From: Pseudoneurospora amorphoporcata | Lineage: Eukaryota > Ascomycota > Sordariomycetes > Sordariales > Sordariaceae | Assembly: GCA_033297205.1 (NCBI GenBank) | Contig: MU859452.1 | Location: 1 to 15,137 of the forward strand | Length of the DNA stretch: 15,137 nucleotides | Direction: 5' to 3' | In this document: positions 1 through 7,350 of the stretch, in pieces | Layout: every line of letters begins with the position of its first letter | Position numbering within the stretch: position 1 is the stretch's first letter | Translations under genes and position numbers: made by a program | Notes under the pieces: generated by a model | Seen by the model: only the letters and a program-made list of their open reading frames with translations | Database searches by the model: none | Told to the model about the DNA's origin: nothing

Positions 1-115
1 TGAAGCCCGGCCTTCTCATGGAGGTCGAGAGGGATCAACAAGGCCTTCGAGACCAAAGTAGTTTATTAGCTGAATTGAACTACTGTTCCAAGCCCTGAAT
101 ACAGCCCTTGTCACA
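1..115 (+). mobile_element. 3' end of an LTR (left copy, cut by the window edge)
   Basis: The last roughly 95 bases of this stretch, ending CTTGTCACA at 107-115, are repeated with few differences at about 1098-1194. Shared blocks include ATCAACAAGGCCTTCGAGAC and CCAAAGTAGTTTAT. Both copies end in CA, as LTRs do. I read this as the end of a left LTR whose right partner is 621-1194. It could instead be an independent solo-LTR fragment, because the left end is outside the window. Confidence 0.55.
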
Positions 116-620
116 GCAAGTCCACGAAAAGAAGTGCGAGGTCTGGATCCTAGCGATGAAGCGCTGCCAGTAGATTCCAATAGCAAGGGAGAGGTTCTCC
201 CGCGTAGCCGCTTCGCCTGTGACCGGGGAAACCGCATATGCCTTCCTGCAGAAGAAGGGATGGAAGGGGTTCTTCCAGCTTCCACAAAAGCACGTCAGCA
301 GCGCGTCCTCGTGCAGCCAAGACAAGGCGTGAAAGGGTTGGAATGACACTTTCTCCACCTCGATTTTCCCGTGGATATTTTGTACCCGCTTCAGTTGGTC
401 GTATAAGAAAGAAAAGGGTGAAAGCGTTTGACGAAGCTCTTGAGAAAATGGCGACGAAAAAAGCGAAACCTGAAGTGTCTTTTCAGCTGAAATGGTCTTG
501 GTTTGAGTAAGAGACTTTGGGCTGAGTTGCACTATGTGAGGACGGATTTTGCACTCTGTCGTTACCACTTTCGCCTGGCATACAATCCAATCCCTGAAAG
601 TGTGTTGGGGTGGTACTGAA
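116..620. mobile_element. Internal region of a short, deleted LTR element
   Basis: These 505 bases lie between the two LTR-like repeats. No complete domain is recognisable. A plus-strand reading around 137-470 looks like broken coding sequence interrupted by TAG and TGA codons. A minus-strand frame is open over 80-568, but its translation resembles no family I know. Bases 603-620, just before the right LTR, include a G-rich stretch (TTGGGGTGGTACTGAA) that could be a degraded polypurine tract. No primer-binding site is clear after 115. A non-autonomous or internally deleted retrotransposon fits best, but the coding assignment is not supported. Confidence 0.4.
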
Positions 621-1194
621 TGTCACACGGACATTGCCCACAGTCCTGGGGTTAGGGTCGCAAGGCTCAGCAGAGCCTCAACGCTTGGCATCAGCCTCGA
701 GATGGCCGGAGGCCTCCCTGAGAAGTCCGGAGGCCTCCAGCCGCAACACTCACCTCGGCCGGACTCTTGGCCACCGGCACTGCTTACCCGAACTTCCCTT
801 GATGCCAACGGGCTAGCGAGCCAACCACAGAAGTGCCGAAGACACTGAAAGATCACCACAAGACAATCCTAGTCATCCTAGGAACAACCACCGTCAACCA
901 AGCAAGGAGCAGGGCGTCCGGATGAAGGGCGGCGCTAGAAGGAAGATAGGGAATGGATGAAGGCATTCCGGAAGATCCACATGTACACAGACTGTTAGAC
1001 AAATGCCTTGAAGCCTCAGGTGACAAGGCTCGATACGTACCTCGAGTACGTACCGATTCCCTTTGGCATAAGAAGGCCTTGGAGCCTAGCCTCCCTCTGG
1101 AGGTTGAGTAGATCAACAAGGCCTTCGAGACCAAAGTAGTTTATCAGCGGAATTGAACTCTTTGTTCCAAGCCCAGAACTCTGCCCTTGTCACA
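621..1194 (+). mobile_element. Complete LTR, about 574 bp (right copy)
   Basis: The stretch starts TGTCACACGG and ends CCTTGTCACA, giving the TG...CA ends of an LTR. Its 3' part repeats bases 1-115. The 5-bp sequences immediately outside (CTGAA and GTCCC) do not match. That is expected for the right LTR of a two-LTR element and argues against a solo LTR. The flanking duplication cannot be tested because the left LTR starts outside the window. The LTR ends 59 bp from the stop codon of the neighbouring minus-strand gene, so it may lie in or next to that gene's 3' untranslated region. Confidence 0.6.
1031..1055. repeat. Inverted repeat inside the LTR
   Basis: Arms CGATACGTAC and GTACGTACCG match at 9 of 10 positions around a 5-nt centre, CTCGA. 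The hairpin lies near the middle of the LTR. A regulatory role is possible but untested. Confidence 0.5.
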
Positions 1195-1253
1195 GTCCCT
1201 CAGTCACGGCTCCTCACCAACCGTCCCCCATTCGCTCCACAACACCAAACTTT

Positions 1254-2696
1254 TCAGCTGAGGAGAATAGGCTGGTCATAAGCATGGTCCTCATCCCATC
1301 CCGACCACGACCGAACTTTCACCCGTTCATCCGACAGATCATACAAGGCATGTTCAGCCCGGAGATCCTCCTTAATCTGTTCCATGCATTTCTCCGCCTG
1401 TTCCCTCGCAGCCTGTGTGATTTTTCCCTCTTTGACGTGCTTCAACAAAACCTTCAACAGCTTGTAGGCGGCAACTCGGCGCGAGAGGGAGAGAAAAGGG
1501 GCGCCGTGTGATATGGCGTTCTCTAGGGGCGTGGAGTTGAACTGGGTGGCTTTGATCATCAGCGATGCTCCAGAGCGGACGAGTGTCTCGATGATTTCCT
1601 GTACACTTCTTGTGGGGTATTCATAATGGCGATTCTCTACGTTATCCATCCACGCCGGGTCTTCTATGTAATCCGATGCGGGGCGTATGAGACAGTGCAG
1701 CGGGGACGACCAATTCTGAGTCTCTTGTGTTGGAGGCAGCCCCTGAATGTCGCAGCCTAGACGCAGAAGCTGTTGGGCCGTTTCATAGTTTCCGAGTTCG
1801 AGTACAGTAACGAGGGGTGACTGCCCTGCACTCCTGGACTCAGCGGGGTACGGGCCGAGGCTGGCCCCTCCTTCGTGAACAAGCGTCTCAAGGATGCTGC
1901 CCAGGAAGTCCTGGCCCCTGAAGTCGAGACACATATTGACGTCACTCAGGGTCACGTCAAGAACTGTTTGACCGTCGTGGGGGTTAACCATATTGACCAG
2001 GTTGCAAACGCTTGGGTACTCCAACATAGCGGACAGGAACTCGATGTCCTTCCTGTAAAAGGCCTTTTTTATCGCGGTTCGGAGGATTAGGGGCCTGTCA
2101 ACATTCTTCGACTCTTCCAAAGCCGCTGGCCCGAACTGTTCTATAATGAACAGTGCGATGAGAAGATGACCTTTGCATAAGGCCAGGTGTAATGTCGAGC
2201 ATTTGTGCTCCGGCTCTCCGATGGTAGCGTCACATTCACACATGTTGACGGCAGCTTGGTCGGGCGTGTTGATCACTGCGCCCTCTTGAACCAGCCACAC
2301 CACGGAGGGGCCGCGGCCCTTCTGGACCGCATGCTGGAGCATCGTTCCCAAGCCATACTCCAACGATGTATGATAGTAGATCTCTTTGCCGTGACAACCC
2401 TTGACTCGGGCATTGATGTCTGCTCCATAAGCTTTGGCTTGAGCCATCACAGGCACCGATTCGTTGGTGATACCCCACATGAGAGCCTCGTTTGGGTAGC
2501 AATGCGGGTAGTTTTCATGCTTTGCGGTGCGGTACAATTGTGGCTCGTATATCGACCTGAGCCTATTCGAAGACCTAGACAATACGGCAAGTGTGTCCAA
2601 CCGACCATCGTTGTTTAGGAAACGCGAAATCATCAGGTGAATTTCGGGAGGCAGGTACGGACATCCCTGTGCGGTGGGGCGAATCATTGGGCTCAT
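1254..2696 (-). CDS. F-box and ankyrin-repeat protein, 480 aa
   Basis: This is a single uninterrupted minus-strand reading frame, with ATG at 2694-2696 and TGA at 1254-1256. Residues 13-56 form an F-box-like segment (YLPPEIHLMISRFL, then leucine-rich helices to EPQLYR), which in known proteins binds Skp1 in SCF ubiquitin ligases. Ankyrin-like helices follow: 69-96 (ending YGADINA), 117-147, 168-190 (STLHLALCKGHLLIA), 201-230, 243-280, 293-318 (SPLVTVLELGNYETAQQLL), 331-336 and 364-400. The C-terminal part (405-450) is charged and helical. The likely role is substrate recognition for ubiquitination; the target is unknown. Many fungal proteins combine an F-box with ankyrin repeats. The start has A at -3, and a second ATG lies three codons downstream. 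No premature stop is present despite the RIP-affected repeats nearby. The domain family is well supported by pattern; the precise function is inferred. Confidence 0.85.
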   Translation of the reverse strand: MSPMIRPTAQGCPYLPPEIHLMISRFLNNDGRLDTLAVLSRSSNRLRSIYEPQLYRTAKHENYPHCYPNEALMWGITNESVPVMAQAKAYGADINARVKGCHGKEIYYHTSLEYGLGTMLQHAVQKGRGPSVVWLVQEGAVINTPDQAAVNMCECDATIGEPEHKCSTLHLALCKGHLLIALFIIEQFGPAALEESKNVDRPLILRTAIKKAFYRKDIEFLSAMLEYPSVCNLVNMVNPHDGQTVLDVTLSDVNMCLDFRGQDFLGSILETLVHEGGASLGPYPAESRSAGQSPLVTVLELGNYETAQQLLRLGCDIQGLPPTQETQNWSSPLHCLIRPASDYIEDPAWMDNVENRHYEYPTRSVQEIIETLVRSGASLMIKATQFNSTPLENAISHGAPFLSLSRRVAAYKLLKVLLKHVKEGKITQAAREQAEKCMEQIKEDLRAEHALYDLSDERVKVRSWSGWDEDHAYDQPILLS

Positions 2697-2856
2697 GTTC
2701 TGTGGTTATCACGGGGCGAGGCACTGTTGGGGGTAGGGTAGGATATGCGTTGTTGTGCGAAGGAGAGGAAGAGAGAGGATGTGTGCGGAGGACTGGCTAT
2801 ATGGGGCGAGAGCCATGGAAGCCAGGCCGTGCGCGCACATGACCCTGCACGTGATC

Positions 2857-2880
2857 GTGCCATGACGATGGGCATGGCAC
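2857..2880. repeat. 8-bp-arm inverted repeat
   Basis: GTGCCATG (2857-2864) and CATGGCAC (2873-2880) are perfect inverted copies around 8 nt. The hairpin lies about 160 bp upstream of the F-box gene start and next to a CACGTG palindrome (2848-2853), the core bound by many bHLH regulators. Confidence 0.55.
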
Positions 2881-2906
2881 ATCTAAGAGGCAGCGCAGGG
2901 TGGGCA

Positions 2907-2930
2907 TATCACAGGTCTAATCCTGTGATA
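2907..2930. repeat. 9-bp-arm inverted repeat
   Basis: TATCACAGG (2907-2915) and CCTGTGATA (2922-2930) are perfect inverted copies around TCTAAT. The site is about 210 bp upstream of the F-box gene start. It could be a dimeric regulator site or a cruciform; no function is shown. Confidence 0.6.
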
Positions 2931-3049
2931 GTGGTTGTCGGATTAATAGATGAGGTATATCTGGATAGAAATGTCGTTGCGGTAGAGGTGGTGAGTTGTT
3001 GGTGGAAGTGCAAAGCGCGAATCGGTAGTAGATGAAAATTTTGGTATGG

Positions 3050-3056
3050 TTATATA
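3050..3056 (-). promoter_or_regulatory. Possible TATA box for the F-box gene
   Basis: The minus strand reads TATATAA here, about 355 bp upstream of the ATG. A long leader would be required, so this is only a candidate. Confidence 0.25.
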
Positions 3057-3273
3057 GGAGGAAGCCGAATGAAAAGTAGCTGGAGAAATAAGCAGAATTT
3101 GGGTGAATGGTGAATGGCAGATACCTGCGGTGGGCGTTAGCAATTGAAAACTGGTCTGAGCTTCCAGCTGGCCTCAGCTGCCAGCCATTTTGTAAGGTTT
3201 ACGATGGATTGGATTGATGGGAATGATGTAGGTTGATTGAGTAAGTAATCCAGCTGTATACTGGAGTAAACCG

Positions 3274-3289
3274 CCAGCTATATAGCTGG
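3274..3289. repeat. 16-bp perfect palindrome in a CAGCT-rich patch
   Basis: CCAGCTATATAGCTGG is fully self-complementary. A related imperfect copy, CCAGCTGTATACTGG, lies at 3250-3264, and CAGCTG occurs several more times at about 3165-3180. The cluster sits between the two divergent genes. Confidence 0.55.
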
Positions 3290-3502
3290 TGATAACAAAG
3301 AACGAAAGTCCGGATGGCTACAGAAAGAGGGGAGGGTTCTGGAGGCCACCAGACCGCTGTCAAAGAGGGTTGCAAGCCAAAGGGTGAAAGGCTGGCTTGC
3401 AGGGCAAAGGACAGGCGGTCTGTGCTGTAAACGGCCCAGAATCTTCCCACACTATTCCATCCCTTGACTCTCCTTTTGCGGGTGCCTGTGCGGTCCAGAT
3501 GC

Positions 3503-3519
3503 CACGGGATTAACCCGTG
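3503..3519. repeat. 6-bp-arm hairpin
   Basis: CACGGG (3503-3508) and CCCGTG (3514-3519) pair around ATTAA. It is one of several short hairpins in this intergenic region. Confidence 0.4.
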
Positions 3520-4043
3520 ACTGCTCAGTCATGGCCAAGCTTGGTACAATGGTAGAGGCCTCGATTCTCCTCGAGCGGATAAGTGGTCTCTTCCTTGGTG
3601 GTGTTTGGGAGAGCCAACACACTTGGTCTCGTGCAATGCGGAATATGGAATGCTTGGAAATATTCTGATGCGACTCAAGCCGGCTTGGTGAGCTTACATC
3701 CAAATGCCCTCTTTTTACTACCAGTTCTTCAACAAAGCGGCTGCAGGTCTCGATACGAGCCGATTTTGCTCATTCTGATGGACAGTGCAAGCAGGCTCAA
3801 AGGCTCGAGATTTTGTCGTATACACAGAAATCCGGTTACCTACACACGATTTTACTGCAGAATAACCGGCCACATACCGAATAAACTCGTCAACCAGGGC
3901 ACATACAGCTTGGAACATATGTGCCCACTCAAACCTTGGTGCAGCCCAGCTATTCAACCCTCCAGCGATGGAATTGCCCAGAAATATTCTGGGCTCGGCT
4001 TGCTTGGTTACGGCTCGGCTCATGTAGAGCACTGGTAGGTACG

Positions 4044-4050
4044 TATAAAT
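4044..4050 (+). promoter_or_regulatory. TATA box of the MRJP-like gene
   Basis: TATAAAT lies 79 bp upstream of the ATG at 4123. That spacing predicts a leader of roughly 40-50 nt, which is normal for a fungal gene. No other TATA-like site of similar quality is nearby on this strand. Confidence 0.55.
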
Positions 4051-4122
4051 GACTGTCACACCCCCGTCATCAGAAGAACTTCCCTCTTCACTACGCAAGC
4101 CAGAACAATCGTCACTGTCGAT

Positions 4123-5493
4123 ATGGCCCGCCTCACAACCCTCAGTTTCCTCCTCATGCAGATACTGGCAGTCAACGCCGGTGACCACAACAATCACCCT
4201 CACAACAATTACCCCCACAACTTCACCTTTCCCGCCGACCCAGGTGTCTTTGGTCCTCCTCTAGAGGCCGTCCACGCCTACTTTGGTCAATGGCCCGAGG
4301 GCATAGCCGTCTCGAGCACCGGCCGGCTCTTCTCTAGCTTCGGCGGTATCGACCCGGCCAACGTCAACAACGGCACGCCCGGGATCTTCGCAGTTGGCGA
4401 ACTCACCTCTCCCTTCACCGAAAAGGCCTATCCCTCGGTGGAGATGAACACGCCTCCCTGCTCTGGTGGTGCAGTGGACTTGACGGACCCGGAAAACCCA
4501 GTCGGCTGCGGGAGCGCGGACCATCTGATTTCCGTGATCGGCGTAGTCATAGATGCTCAAGATCGGTTATGGATTGTAGATACGGGAAGGCCAGCGTACA
4601 TTTTCCCCAATGGCTCCGAGGCCCTGCTCCCCTCTAGCTACGGCGGGCCTAAACTCGTTGGCGTCGATTTATCTACCGATACCGTCTTCACGACGATCCT
4701 CTTTTCTCCCGAAGTCGCCCTGCCTAATGATAGTTTACTCGACGACGTCCGCTTTGACCTGCGTCCCAACATTACCTCTTCCGGCGCCGGCGTGGCTTAC
4801 ATCACGGATGCTTCCCTCAGCGGACAAAACGCCATCGTTGTCGTCGACCTCGGCACCGGCGACGCCTGGCGGAGATTGCAAGGGAACCCGTCTGTCTTGC
4901 CTGAACCGCAATTCCTCCCTTTTGTCTGGGGCCAACCCCTTTACTTCGTTCCGGACCCCGGCCACCCGCCCACCGGTAACCTCTCGACGACGCCACCCCC
5001 GGGTTATCTCCCTGTCGGCGCAGACGGCATAGCGATTTCTCCAGACGGCGAAACGCTCTTCTACGCGCCCCTCACAAGCCGGAACCTCTACTCCGTGCCC
5101 ACCGCCCTCTTACGGCGGCGTGACGACGCCGTCGAGGCTGAACTAGCGGCTGCGGTAGTAGACTATGGACAGACGGGGTTCAGCGACGGGATGGAGTCGG
5201 ATAGCAACGGGTTGGTGTACAAGGGGAATCAGGAGGCGAATGCTGTGGTGGCGTTTGATCCCTCGACGGGCACAACGCAGACGGTGGTGAGGGATCCGCG
5301 GATCGGGTATGTTGATTCGTTGAGTGCTGCTGACCTCGGAGGGAGGGGGTGGTTGTATTTCACGAGCAATCAGTTGCATTTGTCGGCGTTTTTCTGGTCC
5401 CCGCCAGGAAGCGGGGGGGATAGGAGGAGGAGGCCTTTTGCGCTGTTTAGGGTGCCGTTGCTTGATGAGGGGGGGAAGATCGATGAGGCGTAA
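4123..5493 (+). CDS. Secreted MRJP/Yellow-family protein, 456 aa
   Basis: This is an intronless frame with an N-terminal signal peptide: a hydrophobic core at residues 4-17 and a likely cut after Ala19 in VNA-GD. A His/Asn-rich spacer follows (residues 22-33). The body matches the major royal jelly protein/Yellow family, probably a six-bladed propeller. Seen landmarks are WPEGIAVSSTGRLF (57-70), GVVIDAQDRLWIVDTG (140-155), AYITDASLSGQNAIVVVDL (225-243), GADGIAISPDGETLFYAPL (299-317), SDGMESDSNGLVYKGN (354-369) and FTSNQLH (413-419). There are only two cysteines (113 and 129), plausibly one disulfide, and six N-glycosylation sequons (N33, N83, N163, N202, N216, N286). Insect relatives act on catecholamine and melanin intermediates; the role of the fungal members is not established, so the substrate is unknown. 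The length is about normal for the family. Family assignment is strong and function is open. Confidence 0.88.
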   Translation: MARLTTLSFLLMQILAVNAGDHNNHPHNNYPHNFTFPADPGVFGPPLEAVHAYFGQWPEGIAVSSTGRLFSSFGGIDPANVNNGTPGIFAVGELTSPFTEKAYPSVEMNTPPCSGGAVDLTDPENPVGCGSADHLISVIGVVIDAQDRLWIVDTGRPAYIFPNGSEALLPSSYGGPKLVGVDLSTDTVFTTILFSPEVALPNDSLLDDVRFDLRPNITSSGAGVAYITDASLSGQNAIVVVDLGTGDAWRRLQGNPSVLPEPQFLPFVWGQPLYFVPDPGHPPTGNLSTTPPPGYLPVGADGIAISPDGETLFYAPLTSRNLYSVPTALLRRRDDAVEAELAAAVVDYGQTGFSDGMESDSNGLVYKGNQEANAVVAFDPSTGTTQTVVRDPRIGYVDSLSAADLGGRGWLYFTSNQLHLSAFFWSPPGSGGDRRRRPFALFRVPLLDEGGKIDEA

Positions 5494-5665
5494 AGGAGAT
5501 TTTACATGTTGGGGAGAGAAACGTAGCTTCTTCTTTGTGTAGTAGGTAGAGGTACCTAGGAATGGAAGGGTACCTGCTAGGGAGAAAAATACGGTAATGG
5601 ATAGGACCAGACCGGAAAGGACAGTATCGTAGTAAACCGAGTGGATGTGAACGCGAGGGTACAGG

Positions 5666-5671
5666 AATAAA
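5666..5671 (+). terminator. Poly(A) signal candidate of the MRJP-like gene
   Basis: AATAAA lies 173 bp after the stop codon in an A-rich, non-coding stretch. Position and sequence suit a fungal 3' untranslated region, though fungal poly(A) signals are loose. Confidence 0.4.
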
Positions 5672-6329
5672 CGAAAGTAGTAGTAAACTGGTGGAAAATA
5701 CCAAGATAACTATGTTGCTCAACAGACATTGAGGTGACCGTCTAGTATGCCGTGGGTTTTGATGTCAATCAGGAGATACTGAGCAAGGCAAGCCATAGTT
5801 CATACCGTCGGATTCTCTACTACACATGTGCGTCTCAGGGGGAAGTAAACAAAGGGCAGGTACCTAGCCAAGCATCCGGACAGAAAAAAGGCCAGCTTTT
5901 GTCCGTCAGTCCACGACTTGGCGTTGTCTAGGTCGTTATAACCAAGCGAGGTAATCGCTACCAAATATTTCTACCCTGTTTGAATTTGAATGACCTAGCG
6001 CCGTAGCCGGCGTGACACCTGCTATGTGGTGGCCTTGGTGAGTAGAGCATAAGGATGTAAGGTAATCGAGCGGTAACTTGAGAATTGTGTGGATGGAAAG
6101 TTCTTGCTTTAGAAAGGTTACTAATAATTTTTAAGCGCTCTTGAATGTTAAGAAGTGCGAGTGGAGGTGTTCCGTCGTATGCCGCATAGCCAAGGCTCCC
6201 CACTGTGACGGCGCGGCTCAACCGCTGGTCAGTATTGCTCTTATGGCTATATTTAGCACACCCTACGATAAGAACGTCGACCCAGATTTAGACTTGAGAA
6301 ATTTGAAGATTTAAACCCCAGACACCAAG
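5672..6329. other. Non-coding stretch and probable leader of element A
   Basis: No gene is supported here. The right part (about 6250-6329) is probably the untranslated leader of retrotransposon A, because its gag begins at 6330. I could not find a 5' LTR, primer-binding site or TSD for element A, so its left boundary lies somewhere in this stretch. The sequence GGTACCTAG recurs near 5551 and 5861 without obvious meaning. Confidence 0.35.
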
Positions 6330-6779
6330 ATGGCGCACGACCCCGAGGAAGCCGCTCAGATGAAGGCGTAAGCTATCTAGGAAGTTACCTTTGACTTAGC
6401 TAAGTTGAATTAGAAAGACCCTATCGCGAAGACCCGTCTGAGCCGCAATTCCGTCAACCAATGCCGTATTTCAACTATTTATAAAACCTAGACTGCGACT
6501 CTCGAGGCGGCCGAAGGAGCTAGAGACGATGAGGTAGCTAACAACGCTACTTTCAAGTACTACATTGAGAATGTGCTCCCCTAAGTTCAAAGCCTTCGCT
6601 TCCTAGACACGGAGGACAATATGCTCGAGGACTTGCAAGCCAAGATCCAAGAGATGGCCGCCCGGTACACCTCTAGCAGTAAGGGGCCTTGCTTCCCCTT
6701 CTAGCCTGTCTTCGATATGGAAGCGGACCGCGTTCGCTTTTGTTAACGTGTGGCTAGTACTGTGCCTTGTAACTGCCTT

Positions 6780-6796
6780 ATACTACCTTGTAGTAT
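6780..6796. repeat. 7-bp-arm inverted repeat in Z U3
   Basis: ATACTAC (6780-6786) and GTAGTAT (6790-6796) are perfect inverted copies around CTT, close to the 5' end of the LTR. Confidence 0.5.
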
Positions 6797-7050
6797 AGTA
6801 GGCTAATTGCTGAGGACACTATTCCTTCTACGTTACGGAATCAGTCGACTCAGCCCCCACAGAATCTACTAGAACACAGAGGTTTCACCACTGCGTTCTG
6901 GATTCTCGAACCTGTTCAGCATTCTCTCTAGATTGATTTGTCATTATGGAATGCAACAGAAACTCATAGATTCAACTCTTTCCTTTCATGGTATAGTACT
7001 CGTACAAGCACTTCTACACTCTAGAAGCTTTCAGACACTCAGCATTTATG

Positions 7051-7058
7051 TATATAAA
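7051..7058 (+). promoter_or_regulatory. TATA box of LTR Z
   Basis: TATATAAA is followed about 30 bp later by CCGTTAGTTAGTCACTCC, a plausible transcription start region. It would divide U3 (6741 to about 7080) from R-U5. Confidence 0.55.
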
Positions 7059-7090
7059 GACCTCTCCTCTCCGTTAGTTAGTCACTCCTT

Positions 7091-7118
7091 AAGCAAGCAA
7101 GCAAGCAAGTAAGCAAGC
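7091..7118 (+). repeat. (AAGC)7 microsatellite
   Basis: Seven tandem AAGC units lie in the predicted transcript leader of LTR Z. The fifth unit is AAGT, a C-to-T change at a CpA. Confidence 0.7.
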
Positions 7119-7151
7119 AAGGACACTCAAGCAATACAATACGGTCTTTTC

Positions 7152-7350
7152 TTATAGTGCAGAGTTCACTATAATAAGTTGTTTTCCACAGTGCAGAGTT
7201 CACTGTAATCTTCTGTCTTGAGAGCAGAGTCCTCTCTAAGACTTCTTTTACAACACTCCTATTGTATCTGCAATCACGCTGCTTCCTTCAGCACTGCTGT
7301 CGTACCACCGCTTCCGCTCCGCTTAGCTACAAGTGCATAGTTCACTGTAG
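7152..7350 (+). repeat. Four related hairpins with a near-constant loop
   Basis: In the R-U5 part of LTR Z, the 7-nt loop CAGAGTT is closed by TTATAGTG/CACTATAA (7152-7174) and again by ACAGTG/CACTGT (7188-7206). CAGAGTC is closed by GAGAG/CTCTC (7220-7236). CATAGTT is closed by CTACAAGTG/CACTGTAG with one bulged A (7327-7350). The stems differ in sequence but stay paired, which points to selection on structure in RNA or single-stranded DNA, while the loop stays nearly fixed. Possible roles are Gag binding, packaging or dimerisation; none is shown. Confidence 0.65.

Larger units (their letters stand above)
2697..4122. promoter_or_regulatory. Divergent intergenic region of about 1.4 kb
   Basis: This region separates the start codons of the minus-strand F-box gene and the plus-strand MRJP-like gene, so it should contain both promoters. 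I see no convincing gene. Open frames at 3583-4038 (plus) and 3718-4218 (minus) overlap each other and show no family signature. The region holds several short perfect hairpins, a CACGTG box at 2848-2853, and TATA-like sites on each strand, all listed separately. Confidence 0.6.

Noticed and set aside
80..568. 162-codon minus-strand open frame in the short LTR element
   Set aside because: No recognisable domain; it runs into the LTR repeat and could be open by chance. Kept only as an observation.
621..1199. Solo LTR with its own TSD
   Set aside because: The flanking 5-mers CTGAA and GTCCC do not match, so I prefer a right LTR of a two-LTR element.
3541..3640. tRNA-like start (TTGGTACAATGGTAGAGG resembles an A box)
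   Set aside because: No matching B box (GGTTCGANTCC) at the proper distance, no anticodon arm and no acceptor stem can be formed.
3583..4218. Overlapping open frames of 151 aa (plus) and 166 aa (minus) in the intergenic region
   Set aside because: They overlap on opposite strands, show no family signature, and cover the promoter with its TATA box at 4044.
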